Below, piece by piece: positions 1 to 40,913 of a stretch of 64,000 nucleotides of DNA; within the stretch, counting starts at the first letter, position 1; the number at the start of each line of letters is the position of its first letter. Both the position numbers and the translations under genes were made by a program. This DNA is from Haemaphysalis longicornis (Eukaryota; Arthropoda; Arachnida; Ixodida; Ixodidae): contig CM023448.1 in assembly GCA_013339765.2 (NCBI GenBank), forward strand, positions 285,564,817-285,628,816, in the 5' to 3' direction. The notes below the pieces were generated by a model, which saw only the letters and a list, made by a program, of their open reading frames with translations, searched no databases and was not told where the DNA came from.

Positions 1-290
1 CGTGACGTCACACTCCCACGTGACCGCGCGCTGGCGCCTTTGCGTCTGCTCCCCCTCTCCTCGCGCCGTGACGTCACATGCTCTGCAGCTGGCGCGCCTC
101 TCCCCCCGTTAGGTTTGCACTCACCCTCGGCGCGCGCCTCTCCCCTCGCCTGACAGCTCCCCCTCGCCGGTACTGCGCCTCTCAAGGCGATGGCAGAATT
201 ACTACGCCGTGTACTCTCGGCGCAAGAAATGCATTCGCACTTCCTCACGATTCCCTTCGGGGAGGTGGGGGCAATTTTTTTAATTAAGCG
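1..290. repeat. GC-rich repeat block with two CRE-like palindromes
   Basis: The palindrome TGACGTCA occurs at 3-10 and 69-76, each time in the context CGTGACGTCACA, which gives an imperfect direct repeat with a 66-bp period. At about 250-287 the sequence resembles the end of the dispersed palindromic repeat family also seen near 6300-6338: a C/G-rich stretch with a short inverted repeat, then a GGTGGG-type run followed by a T tract. No coding sequence is recognisable. Confidence 0.4.
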
Positions 291-1874
291 GCTCACGGGA
301 TCAGTACGTCGGGGCATTCGCAGAAACTGCCGGCGATGCGGATTCGACAGTGCTACGGCAGCTCTGCTCTGTGATATCACTCCGACGGTCACGTGGGTAG
401 CTTTGTTCACACAAAATCCATCGGTTCGCGGCACCCGCTGAAACCGAAACTGGGACTGGCCGCATTGAAAATGCGTCTAATTAAACAACCGTCGCACGCT
501 GAACCAAATGAGGTTTCTACAGGTGATAAGTAGGTCACTAGGTACTTATCGCAACAACAAAAAAAAACAAGATGCAAATTTTTTGTGTGAGTGCCCCTTT
601 AAAACACAACCGAATTGGTATTCATCAATTTAGAAAACGGTGTCCCATTCGTGGCAAGCAGTGCGCAAAAGGTCGCTTTTCTCTAGCGGCCAGATGCCTG
701 TATGTGGTCTCTACATTGTTTTCCTGCCCTGCAAACGAATCCTTAACGTATCGTTGTAGTACGACCACTTAATTCCGTCGGGTCCGGGTTACCCAGCAGA
801 TGCTGTCGAAAAAGTTAAGCTGTGCGAAGAAACCGCGCAATGGACGCGAAGCAGCACCAAAACAGGCCCAAAACAACTGTCGCTAAAGCAGACGACAAAG
901 CCATCACACCGACGCTCCCGCCGGTGCGAGCAGTCACCTGCGTGCGGGGAACGCTGGGTAATAGCGCCCTATCGCCGCGCCATCCACACTGTGCTCCGTG
1001 AGTGAAAAGCGCCCTCCCCATCTCCAGCCGAGTTTTGAGTTTCTTGTCCCTCAAGCCACGAAAGAACCGTTGGCAGGTAGAGGTAGAAAGCTTTGCTTTA
1101 AAAATCGAGCCAAATTCGATAATTTTTTTTTTTCTTGGCCATCCTTTGAAGCGGCAATTCAGTGGGGGCCAGGGAAACGTTGGCACGGGGAGTCAGGCAC
1201 TTGGTGTTAACTGCAGGTAAATTTAATAAGTGGTGCGTTTCTCAGCGGCCCCAGTACAGCGCAGCGCGTCTGTAAAACTTGCTGCTAGTCTCGCTTTGCC
1301 AGCTACCTTCAGAGCGCCGAGAATGGCGAATGCAACCGCCCCGTTTTAAAACACAGCTTCAACAAATAAGTAACGCTATCGCGGATCATATCTTAGGACC
1401 TATACGTTATCTGCAACGTTTTCTCCTTTATTGGCCCTACTAGAAGATAGCCCCGGTACGTGAGGAGTAAACCCGCACGTATTCTATGCACGCAGAACAG
1501 CGATTCAAAACGGACAACATGGTTACTTATGTTGACGCCGTCCCGGGGCTCGGCTTGACGTCCCCCTATCCGCACGGGTTCTGCCTTTTCCTGTTCTTTT
1601 GTCGCTGTGTGCTGTGTTCGCACACCAACGTCGCAGAGTCTCTTGAACTTGCTTTGGCTGCGTGCTTACTGTGCTGCTGCGCAAATTGGAGCCATATATC
1701 ATCATACACCTCCGGCATACATAACATGATTCAATGCACGCGCCGCGCGCTCCCCACCGCTGTCGCCAAGTTGTCCCGAATGGAGCTTATTTGGTAACAC
1801 ACCAGCGCGCTATATTTGGCCTCCTGAATAAAAAATTGTTGAGAAAACAGATGAAGATTCATTGGAGAATCTTT
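291..1874. other. No recognisable gene
   Basis: Only short random open frames are present. Positions 1588-1626 (a C/T-rich stretch ending in a GTTCGCACACC-type motif) closely match 6341-6376, so this holds the remnant of a dispersed repeat. Nothing else could be assigned. Confidence 0.5.
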
Positions 1875-1875
1875 A

Positions 1876-2690
1876 AACGCGCCTTGGAGAAAAAACAAAA
1901 GTTTGAATCATTCGAAAGATTGCCTCGTTAGAATCACTAAAGCCACCTTTAACGTAAACTTCTCTCAAATAAGCTATATAATTAGGAAGAAAGGGAATGG
2001 TCATGCGACCCACTAGCTCATATCCCGAAACAGAACCTATGATGTCATACGCCCAGCTGTGCGATTGACTGAGGCCGGCAAAAGCAAACGCAAATTAGGC
2101 AGGGCATTTAAGGTTGCCGAATGAGCTATTGGCGCTTAAGTTTAGGGCACATCCCTTTTATATCAGCAAGAATTGTGGGGTGAACAATTAAAGTTACGAA
2201 CGAGCACTTTGCCGGCTGACACTACCTAACACAGCCGTTGGACGCGTTGGACGTGCCTGACACAATACTGACCAATTGACACATGCGGCACGGGCTCTTA
2301 CATGACCTTTTTTGTCGAGTCGTAGCTTACGCTTTAGAAAACGATTAGTTTGAGCCCTAATAAAAATACAGCAGGTGTAGAAGTCCGGCCAGAAGCAAAA
2401 TGCGAATGCTGGTACTTCAGCAGTATTGCGGTGCCATCTATGAAAGTGGGCGATAAACAAGATAACCAAAGGGCCGTCTGTGAGATGATAGCATACCTGG
2501 TCAGCGGGCTATCTTAAGGCCGTGCTCTGAATACATCATTGTCGACGTCACGAAAACATGATTTAGAGGGAGAATAGAAATTTTGGCATAAAATGTTTAT
2601 TTTCCCAGTGAATAAAGCATCGTTTGCTGCCGGACAAGCGCTCAATCTTTCGAATAAACCAAACTTGTATTTTGTCTGCATGGCCCATAT
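1876..2690 (-). mobile_element. TIR DNA transposon, diverged non-autonomous copy
   Basis: Both ends and the adjacent subterminal sequence match the 44729-46185 element in inverted orientation. The left part, with TTCGAAAGATTGCCTCGTTAG at about 1911-1931 and onward to about 2120, matches the reverse complement of the right part of that element. The right part (about 2560-2690) matches the reverse complement of its left part. This copy is about 0.8 kb against 1.46 kb, so it is internally shorter, and its terminal repeats have decayed. No transposase was recognised. Exact ends and target-site duplication are unclear. Confidence 0.6.
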
Positions 2691-3114
2691 TCGTTCTCCC
2701 TCGCGAACTTGAGGTTCGGCCCGCTGAGTACGCCTTGTTCCCGCTTTAGAAGCTCGCAGCATGGGGCTTCTCGCACGCCCCTCGCACACTGGGACAACCA
2801 TGCTTTGCGTTCTAACCGCCTGAGTGGCCGCGTTTGATTATTTGAGCAGCGGCATTGGTTGCCTGTCTCTCGTTTTGTTGTCCACCGGTATCGGCATTTC
2901 GTCGCCGTCATTTCCATTCCACCCTGTTTTTCCGCCAACGAGGCCCTGCAATCGCGTTACACTCCATTTGAAAGCGCGAACAAGCGCTGACGGGACGCGT
3001 AGTAGAGAAGCCGGATAACGGGCGTATCGGGCGGAGGAAGCGGTGCAAACGCAGCGCCACCACAGCCATGTCGCCGTCGGCTTGGGGCTTGACGCCCCCT
3101 CCCGCACGTGTTCA

Positions 3115-3340
3115 GTCTTTTAGATGCAACGCATCTCTTTAACTCGCCTTGTCCCGCGTCGTTGTCGCGGCGTAGTCCGCATCCCTCCCCCATTCTCCTC
3201 GCCGCGGCAGCCGCGCGCTCCGCCGCTCTCACCGCAGCGCCATCTGTGCGTCAGCGCGGTCAGCGCGCAGCTTGCGCTCGGCTGCGCTCGCTCCCGTCGC
3301 CGTGCCAGCTGTGCGTTAGCGCGCAGCTTGCGCTCGGTTA
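3115..3340 (-). repeat. Member of the palindromic GATGCG/CGCATC repeat family
   Basis: Read on the minus strand, this ends in a short palindrome of the GATGCN-GCATC type followed by A-rich sequence at about 3117-3137. Just before that comes a GC-rich stretch containing GACTACGCCGCGACAACGACG. The same order is found on the plus strand at the right end of the insertion at 49236-49905. The body contains an imperfect duplication of CGCAAGCTGCGCGCT. It is probably a non-autonomous, A-tailed element. Confidence 0.5.
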
Positions 3341-3398
3341 AAAATTTACACCATCTTCCCGCGAGGGGAACCATGGGGTAGATGCGACGCATCGGGGG
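3341..3398 (+). repeat. Left arm of a perfect 58-bp inverted repeat
   Basis: Positions 3341-3398 are the exact reverse complement of 3480-3537, with an 81-bp spacer. The arm contains the core GATGCGACGCATC and the hairpin CCCGCGAGGGG. Parts of the arm recur near 6277-6310, 49245-49285 and 49885-49900. Confidence 0.85.
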
Positions 3399-3479
3399 TG
3401 AACATGCTGCGTAAATAGGATACACAACAACAGCAATTCACACGCTGACATCGCTAACATAACGGAAACGCAACGGCAA

Positions 3480-3537
3480 CCCCCGATGCGTCGCATCTAC
3501 CCCATGGTTCCCCTCGCGGGAAGATGGTGTAAATTTT
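3480..3537 (-). repeat. Right arm of a perfect 58-bp inverted repeat
   Basis: Exact reverse complement of 3341-3398. The arm abuts the 3' end of the SINE at 3538-3760. Confidence 0.85.
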
Positions 3538-3760
3538 AGATGCGACTGCATCTCATTCACTCGCCTTGTCCCTCTATACGGCGTTATCCGCACCTCCCCC
3601 TACACTATAAAAAAATAGTTAGCGGCGCCCGGTTTCGATCCCACGACCCTGTGAGGGGAACGCGAGGTACATGGTGCTCATCCCACTGCGCCACAAAACC
3701 GAGACTGAATCTAATGCTACGAACGCGCCTTATATCCTTGACTCATTCAAACTACGTCAA
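3530..3760 (-). mobile_element. tRNA-derived SINE
   Basis: On the minus strand there is a pol III box A-like sequence (TGGCGCAGTGGG, + 3682-3693) and a box B-like sequence (GGATCGAAACC, + about 3631-3641) at normal tRNA spacing. A unique body follows, ending in a short GATGC palindrome and A-rich sequence. Closely related copies lie at 33338-33600 and 56123-56385 inside the 1.86-kb composite repeat. It cannot be a functional tRNA: no cloverleaf acceptor is evident, and the sequence continues as a repeat family. Confidence 0.65.
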
Positions 3761-3989
3761 GATGCTACTGATACAGCGCATGATGGGGCAATTATTAGCA
3801 CTTGCAATAAAAGAAAAGAAGCTCCCACTTAAAGCAACAATGATGGAGTAAAGGTCGTTGCGACAGCGAAGCCCCAAGCATATCACTTAGAGAAAATTGA
3901 CCAAGATTGGCCAATAAAACATAATAATCATAAAACATAATAATCATACGCGTTCCCGACACGTTTCACGCGATTTCAGAATCAATCCA

Positions 3990-3993
<4 letters not shown>

Positions 3994-4067
<74 letters not shown>
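3994..4067. repeat. (GA)n microsatellite forming the tail of a non-LTR element
   Basis: A pure GA dinucleotide run. On the minus strand it is a CT tract directly after the AATAAA-containing 3' end of the retrotransposon at 4068-6250, so it acts as that element's 3' tail. Confidence 0.9.
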
Positions 4068-4070
<3 letters not shown>

Positions 4071-4089
4071 ACTTTATTCACATAAAGGG

Positions 4090-6250
4090 TTAGGGCGCGG
4101 TGGGCACGACCCGGAGGGTCGCGACGTCTTCAGCCGCTCGAGTCACGAGCTCCTTCTGGAGCTGGGGGTCCGAGCGGCCCAACGCCTCCATCCACTGGTC
4201 AGGAGAATTAATTGGAGGGAATGGGTCCTCATCACAAGCCCTCATTTGGTGTTGGACCGTGGCTTTTTCACCGCAGCGGGGGCAGAGCGAGGATGGGCAG
4301 AGGGAGGGGTGGACATGATGGAGGACGGCTCTGCACGGTAGAGATTCCGTTTGGAGTTGACGCCAGAGCCGTTCCTCCTCCACAGTGAGGGATGAGTGAG
4401 CGGGTGGAAGCTTGCGGCGGGAGAGGCGGTAATGCTGTGTGACCTCTCGGAATGTGAGGAGACTGTCCCTGGTCGATCTGGCTCCGTGGAGGGAAGAGTA
4501 CGCCCGGGAGACAAGTGCTAGGGCTGCCGTGTGGGCCGTCTCTATCCCTCCAATGCCCGTGTGAGCCGGGAACCATTGGAGTTCGATCGCGTCGGATGGC
4601 GAATTTAGACCGAGAATTTTGTGTGCCGGGGCAGAAATGAGCCCTTTGGCAAAGTTTTGGACGGCCGTTTTCGAATCCGAAAATACAATTTCAGGGGTGG
4701 GCCTTTGGGTTATTGCTAGTGCGATTGCCGCCTCTTCCGCGACATACGGGTGACGGGTGTGAATGGTGAGGGTCGCAAGAGGAGGAGATGACGTGGAGTG
4801 AATTACAGCAATGGCGAATGCATCTTTATGCCGATATTCTGCGGCATCGACATAGAGGGTCGCTCGAGAAGGGGGAAATTTTTTATCCAGTGTCGTGGCT
4901 CGATGAATCCGCCTGTCAATATGAAATTTTGGGTGCATGTTTTTGGGAATCGGTCGAACGATATGATTTCTGATTGATGATTTGATGCAGCACACAGACT
5001 CGGGGCTTTGAGCTGGTCCGATCCCGAGTTTCTGCAAGAGGTGTCTGCCCGCGGAGCAGCGCCCTAGGCGGTTGACTTGGCCAGTGCGGTGGCCTTCGAT
5101 TAGTTCTGCTGCCGTATTGTATGTCCCTGTTGCCTCTAATCTGGCAGTGGATGCGTTCGGTGGTAACTGCAAGGCGGCTCGGTAGGCTTTGCGGATGAGA
5201 CCATCTACTTTCTTCATTTCGCTGTCGTTGAGGGGAAGATAGGGAAGAGCATACGTTAGTCGGCTGATAACAAACGCTTGTACAAGTCTCAAGCGGTCTT
5301 GTTCTTTCAGGCCGTGCCCTCGGGCAACGATCCTACGGAGCAGGCCAATTATTTGGGTAACATGCGCCGAGAACGTTTTGATTACCTCCGTATTTCTCCG
5401 ATTACTCTGTAGCAGTAGGCCTAGAATTTTGAGGTTCGTGACCCGCGATACAGGCTTCCCGTCCACTAAAATATGGATGGAAGCCTCTCGCGAAGGTCCA
5501 GATCTTTTTGCTGGCAAGACAAGCATCTCTGATGTGGTGGGAGAGCATTGCAGGTCCGCTACTCGGGCTCCTTGCACGACGGCTGTAGCGCCAGCTTGCA
5601 GGGTTTCTTCTATGTATGCATCACTTCCTCGAGTCACCCAAAGCGTTATATCGTCTGCATACATGCTGTATTGAAGACCAGGCACTCGATACAGAGCACA
5701 GGCTATGTGTGACACTGCTAGATTAAACAGTAAGGGGAATATGACCGACCCCTGCGGTGTGCCGCATGACGGTAGTTGTATTTCAGGAGATTGCAAGTCA
5801 CCCAGTGTCAGCGTGGCTGTTCTGTGAGATAGGAAGGCGCGAACAGTTGTACGTCCGTACGCCTGGCCCTATGCGTTCTACGCCTGCCAGGATGGCCGAG
5901 TGAGATACCTTATCAAATGCTTTTGTCAGGTCCAAGGCTGCGCCCACGGACCTGAGTCACGTGAGGGAGGGTCCTTCAGCAAATCCCAGTATAGCCTCAG
6001 GTGGACATCGTTTGTCGCAAGCCCTGCCCTGAAGCCATACATGTTGGGCGACAGCAATTCTTTTTCTTCTATAAGCCTGTTTATTCGTGCCATAATTATT
6101 CGTTCCATTATGTTTCCAATACATGACGTTAGCGATATCGGCCTGAGATTTTCTGTCGAAAGCTGTTTGCCCGGCTTAGGGATTAGAGTAACATTCGCAT
6201 GACGGAACTCTCGAGGAAGAGTGCCCTCTTTCCAATGCTTGTTAAAAAAC
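4090..6250 (-). pseudogene. Reverse transcriptase-RNase H polyprotein, frameshifted
   Basis: The minus-strand product begins in the RT fingers (motif LIPKPGK, then NLRPISLTSCIGNIMERI) near 6190-6090. After two frame changes near 5945 and 5850 it continues with GTPQGSV and the catalytic YADD, then through the thumb. An RNase H domain follows (YVDAAEYRHKDAFAIAVI, then FSDSKTAVQNF). The C-terminus has a CPRC...H...C zinc-finger-like cluster typical of I-group and Ingi/Vingi-type elements. The 4090-5796 segment is open, while the upstream part is broken. RT and RNase H would together make cDNA at the target site. With no endonuclease domain and two frameshifts, this copy is dead. Confidence 0.85.
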
Positions 6251-6262
6251 TCAATCCAACGG

Positions 6263-6480
6263 AAACACCAAGTGAACCCCACGATGCGTCGCATCTACAC
6301 AGGGTTCCCCTCGCGGGGAGGTGGGCGCAATTTTTTTTTTCTGTTCTTTTGTCGCTGTGTGCAGTGTTCGCACACCTACGTCACAAATGTTTGTTCGCAT
6401 GCCCTATTTATTCCTCACGCAAAAATAAAATACTGGGGAAATTCACATAACAGCGACCGTAGTGTGAGGTAGCATTTACG
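6263..6480 (+). repeat. Fragment of the palindromic GATGCG/CGCATC family
   Basis: It begins just outside the right target-site duplication with CACGATGCGTCGCATCTAC, then a CCCCTCGCGGGG hairpin, a T tract and sequence homologous to 1588-1626. It probably pre-dates the retrotransposon insertion next to it. Confidence 0.5.
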
Positions 6481-8029
6481 TTCCGCGTCGCGCATTCCAA
6501 GGTGACTCAGATCTTTTTTTACGCAACCATGCAGTGGACGTCACGAAGTTGCAGACGAATCTCACGTGCAGCGAAGAGACGCGACACTTCCCTTGTCTAG
6601 GGCAGGCGCCCTCTCTGCTCGACAGAGGGCGGTACAGACGCCTTATGAAGGGCTGACTACACGCAGGTCTATCTCGCTGAAACCTCTGAAGGCTACGGGC
6701 ACTTGTTTTTCGGACATTTAGAGCACAAACTTGCAGACCTCTTCATGTTTTAACGCTAGCGCTATCTAGCTCTACACGCGCGATGGACCTCTCGGCTTCT
6801 CCTGAAGTGGTTATTCAATGTTGCCGTGCTGCAATGGTGAACTGGTCCCCACCTATGATGGTGCGCAGTAAGCGGGTACTTTTAAATTCTCCGCTTGAAA
6901 CGCTGATACTTCAGTGACGGCAACATCGTTAAGTACGGGCGGCCGAATGTACGACGCTGTTTTCGTGCTGCCGTTAGTTATGGATTATTTAAAAATTTTG
7001 CTTCCTCTGGTTGGACAGCACCAGCCAGCGGTTACCCAAAGGGCCTTGTTTACCCGCCTAATACCCCACTGCTTTGCAAAATCACAAACGATCGCAGGAG
7101 TATAGTCTTATTACGTTCAGGGGGTATTGCTGCACACGCGGGCAACAAACTATCTACTGTTCTCTCATGTGCTTGTCCTTGAATAGCATTTTCCACTGAT
7201 GTCAGCTTTCTAGCACTTTTAAGGGGCGAAGCCCCTTAGGGGCTCAGGCTGTCGGCGTCTTCTGTCGTCGTTGTCGTATCTCGTGTCATGCAGACACGGA
7301 CCTAAAACACTGGGACACTCGTTTTCCAACGCCTCGCGCTAGAACGTTTCAACTCCGTGGTCGAAAACGCGTACTAAAAAAACACCGGGACACTTGTTTT
7401 CCCACGCCTCGCGCTAGAATGCTTCGTGCTTCAAAGGCACGAGACTGTTACAGCAAAACTGTAACCTCTACCCCCCAACGGTTTCATCTCCATGGGTAAA
7501 AACGCCAAGGCGCCAAGAATACACATATACTGCATGTTTCGCCGATCCCCAACTTTCATGCTAGTAAAGGTGGCCCGGGATTTTTTTTTTTTTTTTGCGT
7601 CACCTGATTGTGACAAACTTGCAAGCGAACCTACTGTCCGACCGATGCCACTTTAGCGCTGTCAGCTTCTGGAGCCGGTGAACCTTGAAGGCGAGAACGG
7701 TACTACAATTTGCAAGTGATTCCTTTTGCCCCTACGCTTTGTAGCTTTGTACCTATACCAACATGCTCATTTTCTTTAGCGTCAGGCTGGCGCGCAAAAG
7801 AAGGTTTGCGATGGAAAATGCTGACCCTGTATAACGCATGCGTTTCGTGTTCACGTGTGCGGTTTTGTAGAAGCAGACAGTCGCTATCAATTCCTCGAGT
7901 ATACGAATGACAATCTAACCTACACAAGCAAGCAAAGAAACATGCTAAGGCGTGCTAAGATAAAACAATTTTTCGGTACCCTTTCGTGACAATATGGACG
8001 TTAATGAAAGGTAGTATAGTACCACTTAC
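6481..8029. other. Intergenic or intronic stretch without recognisable gene
   Basis: No exon of the host gene was recognised here despite a search for the expected phase-2-start exon. Small features are a perfect hairpin AAGGGGCGAAGCCCCTT at 7221-7237 and an imperfect direct repeat of about 45 bp with a 75-bp period (starting at 7307 and 7382). A 15-bp T run lies near 7582-7596. Confidence 0.4.
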
Positions 8030-37102
<29,073 letters not shown>

Positions 37103-40100
37103 TTCCAGCCACGGACCTGCGGGACTTACTGAGAGTGATAGGAGAAAGGCGGAAGCATTAGTGACCCTAACACCAGGTGAATAATTGCTCAGAGCGTTCA
37201 TGTTTGCTGCTACTCCCTGTTTATCAACATTTGCGACTGCAACAGCGGCTCCGCAGCAGACATCCCTCACAGTTTATCTACCCTCAATTCAATAACCTGT
37301 CGACGTAATCTTTAACGTTGCGGTCGTGCCGCCGTGACGGCCGCTGGGGTACGAGGTAGAACGGACAAAGAACACCCTGCTGCAGAGATATGATCATGAG
37401 AGAGGCTGGGTGTCAGGCAGAAAGGAGAGCCGCCACCTTCCTTGGACCCCTTACTGGAGATCCTCTTTTCTCAAGCCGGGTCATTCTCCTCCCCCTCTGA
37501 GGCAATATTGTTGGACGCTCCTTGTTAAACTTGTTCACATTTAGTTTGCGACAGCTTGGGCACTCTGCGGTTTTTTTTTTTTTTTTGTCCTCACGTTGTC
37601 GTTTCCCACGTTTTAAGATATTTTATGAATGCGGTGGAAGTTAAACATTTCGTACGATGCGCGCGTGCGTGGGCTTTTTTCATTCTTGCGCGTAATGAAT
37701 TCAAGTAAAATTTGGGGCAGTGAGCTAAAATTTCAATCGAATACTGGGTGGCCTACGCTGAAAGTACAATGTAAGCGACTGGGTTACGCTGGTTCAATTA
37801 GTGCACACTAAAATCTGACTACTGGCAGCGCCGTCTGGTGGCGCTTCCTTAAACTCAAACGAAATGCTCTAAAGGCTAAAAAACAACCACTGACGTTCTG
37901 CTTTAGTTGCGTAGAGCTGTGAGCATGTGGTCATGGCCGAAAAGTCCCTAGTTGTTGCTCGGAAAGAGGATTTCTGCCTAATCTTTGCTGTAACTCTACT
38001 TCGCTCGTTGAAGGGGGAGTGGGGGGAGGGTGTTACTTTCAGCCAAATTATGAGATTAGACTACATTAAATTAGACGACATTATCACACTACTATAGACT
38101 ACCAAATATTTTTCCAGGCCAAAGTGTCTAGCGTAGAACTCTGTTATATCAGGTTATGCATGTGCTACACGGGCTTTTCTAACAACTTCGAACGCATTGT
38201 GTATTAACTGCCAATTTAAATAGCTAAACGGTCCACAGGAAAGTCACTTGTCTATGTAGCCAATGACGAACTCCATCGAGAGTTTCAAAGTAAATCGGCT
38301 CTACTGTCGATTGAAAGTTCGTGTAGCACAGGTATTATACTGTTATGTTGTGTGACGAAAATATAAAGCTGCGGCCGGGCCCAATCATAGAAGCCTGGTC
38401 CCGACTAAATTCTGTCTTGCTCAGCCTGGCGCCACTTTTCGCGTAAGTACGGTTCAGCGCAGTGCTGTAGCAGAAGTACTCGCATCCTGCGCTATGCAAT
38501 AGCGCAGGATGCGCAGGATGCACTCGCATCCCTTTGCTGTCTTGTGCCCTGAAGCTGTCCGCTTGAATGCGCTCGCTGTCGCGAGGCGTCCCACCAGAGG
38601 ACGAGGGCTGTCACTCAACACGAGCCTCCCAAGTTGCAGCAGGCTGCTGCATAGTATATCGCTCGCAGCTGAACGGGTCTCCCGAAGCTAATATTTACAG
38701 CCACTGTTTGTCCCTTCGCTCTCTCTCTCTCTCTTAGAGGCAGCCAATCAGCACTAACCGCAGTGCGGGTAGCTTGCGCGTCATCTGATTTGCTGACCTA
38801 AAATGTCCAGACAAGTTCAGATTCAAATATGTGTACTTTTGGGAATTTGATCGTTAGTGTTTCCGGGATACGTCACAAAGAATTGTCTTTTTCTATGTGA
38901 GGTATCCTTGTTAAAGGTCACAAGACGGTCCAAATGAGTTTCTATTCTGAATACTGGCTCGAATTCGTGAAAACTTCGTGCATAATGCAGTGTTTTTATG
39001 CACCCTGTGTCAAAAGTCATTTACACGATATTACCCCGCAGCAGCTTGTAAAAAATAGTGGGTAGAATACTAGTAACTTGAGTAATTGCTTGCCTTGAAG
39101 GAAGTGTGCCCCTAAGGAAGGCAGTGCTTAGTACTGTTCCTTGTGCTGCTAACAACCCAGAATGAGACAGGCCCCTACAGCTTCGAAAAAATGTGCAAAC
39201 GTTTGAAAAATTTACTCATTGCACTACAATAAAAGAAAAGAATTCCCAAAGGAAGACATTTCATGCTTGAGCGCCTTGAACGTGTAGTTCGTTGCAAGCT
39301 GCGTGCAGCAATGTGAGTGCCAGACGGCTCTCAACCAAACCGCCAAACAGAAGCGCCAAACTCAACGTGACATTGTACCGAGGCCGGCTGAAGAAAAGCG
39401 GCAACGGGGGGACATTTCCGCCCCCTGTGCAGGTGGAACCGCCTCGGCACGCGTGGCAGCTTTGGCCGTGCTGCGCGCAGCGTGTGAAACGAACTACAGA
39501 GCCTACGCGAGCAAGCTGGACGCGGTACGTCGACACGATGGTGCGCAACGGTCACCATTGCTGGACAGATGGTCAACTAGAAGCGTGCTACGGCGTGCAG
39601 CCTTCTCAATCACACCCCTCTTCAAATGCCCTTTTCGTGTTTTGTTAGCGTGGAAGTCGCTACTTTGAATGCGTACAAGAAGCGGCAGGCATTAGTCTCG
39701 CATGTACAACAGCCGTATTTCCACCCTCGCTCTTCCCCACGCATGCAGATTCAAGCAGCTCAACACCCGTGGCCTACTCAACCTGCACTTCAGCAGCGAG
39801 AACGGAGCGGATCGCAACATTTTCATCGGCACTTGCTAGTTAATTGCTAGTGCTTCGACGCTGGCAAAAAATATTTCCGCAGTGTGAGCCGTATGCTTTG
39901 AAAAACCTTCCCAGCTCGGGTCCCGTGGGAGGGGACGACGGCAGCGCCCGATGCAGTTACCTAACCCTTCCCAGGGCAGCCGAGCTACCCTCGCGCGCAC
40001 GCAGATTCTGGGCTCAGCCACCGAGACCTCGCGGGACCAAAGAAACGTCGTCCGCGGTACCTGGAAGAGGCTGTGGATCGCGCTTCTTCGTCGGATGGCG

Positions 40101-40565
40101 GCCGCTGGCGTCCCTCACATGGCCCGCCCTGGCTCAGCGTCCGAGAGGCCGGTTCCCTTCGAAGGCATTCGGGTGCACGCGATCATGCGCGGCGCGAACG
40201 TGCCTGCTGGCACTGGCGCTGCCGATGACCATTCTGGCGTCCACCGCGAGCTCCACGAGGTCCTCTTGGCACCGCTGATGATGATTGCGCTGATTGCCCA
40301 CAAACACTAGGCATGAAAAGCCGATGCACAGAAAACAAGGGTACCTGACGCGCCCGCACCCGTTTCAAGCGCGATCTTCGAAGAGGAAAAGAAATATCTG
40401 AGACGCGTGCTTTAGGCGCTGACACAGCTGCCCCCTCCTTGCTTTGGGGGGACTGGTCGACACCACAAAATTGAAGGGGAATGCTGGTAGTGCGACGTGA
40501 TTTTCTTCTTGCGACAGCGGTATCTTTAGGGGGCTATAGAAGAGAATGTTTCTGTTTGCGACCTA
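37103..40565. other. Upstream region of the host gene
   Basis: This should contain the promoter of the minus-strand host gene. A TCAGT initiator-like pentamer lies at about 37129-37133 (minus strand), but there is no clear TATA box. A perfect 13-bp-stem hairpin (GCATCCTGCGCTA, loop TGCAA) is at 38482-38512. GC-rich patches at 39300-39660 and 39850-40320 are open in several frames but show no recognisable domain. Confidence 0.4.
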
Positions 40566-40913
40566 GTTTGTGTCGCAAGAGCAAAAATGATGGTCTATAT
40601 TTGGTCTTAAAATAAATTAATAAGTAAGCATACAAAAACAAAGACGGGGAAGAGACACTTGGGCGAGCGCTACTTATAAGGGTTTGTATCGCAAGAGCAA
40701 AAATGACGGTCTATATTTGGTCTTAAATAAATTAATAAGTAAGCATACAAAAACAAAGACGAGGAAGAGACACTTGGGCGAGCGCTACTTGCAAGGGTTT
40801 GTATTGCAAGAGCAAAAATGACGGTCTATATTTGGTCTTAAATAAATTAATAAGTAAGCATACAAAAACAAAGACGAGGAAGAGACACTTGGGCGAGCGC
40901 TACTTGCAAGGAA
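40566..40913 (+). repeat. Three tandem 116-bp repeats
   Basis: Units begin at 40566, 40682 and 40798 with GTTTGTRTCGCAAGAGC-like starts and are nearly identical, including AATAAATTAATAAGTAAGC and GACACTTGGGCGAGCGC. Copies 2 and 3 are closest to each other, suggesting recent expansion. Confidence 0.9.

Larger units (their letters stand above)
3982..6262 (-). mobile_element. 5'-truncated I-group non-LTR retrotransposon with 12-bp target-site duplication
   Basis: The 12-mer TCAATCCAACGG occurs at 3982-3993 and 6251-6262 and brackets the element. On the minus strand the insertion starts inside the reverse transcriptase, runs through an RNase H domain, stops at 4090, has AATAAA just downstream (about + 4071-4076) and ends in a CT-repeat tail. 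A length of about 2.25 kb is much less than a full element, so it was probably truncated at the 5' end during target-primed reverse transcription. Confidence 0.75.

Noticed and set aside
3620..3700. tRNA gene on the minus strand
   Set aside because: Boxes A and B are present, but the sequence recurs as a repeat family with a long non-tRNA body, so it is a SINE.
1..6250. Bacterial contamination or operon-like gene order
   Set aside because: No ribosome binding sites or compact genes; introns and retrotransposons throughout.
39421..39648. Possible host exon with acceptor TTCCGCCCCCTGTGCAG and a reading containing NGHHCWTDGQLEACYG
   Set aside because: The C-W-T motif faintly recalls glypicans, but there is no conserved neighbourhood, two other frames are also open, and no partner exon was found.
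39844..40320. Long open frames in three frames and both strands
   Set aside because: GC-rich sequence opens all frames by chance; no domain, start context or splice partner.
40566..40913. CRISPR-like array
   Set aside because: Repeats are contiguous 116-bp units without spacers, in a eukaryotic genome.
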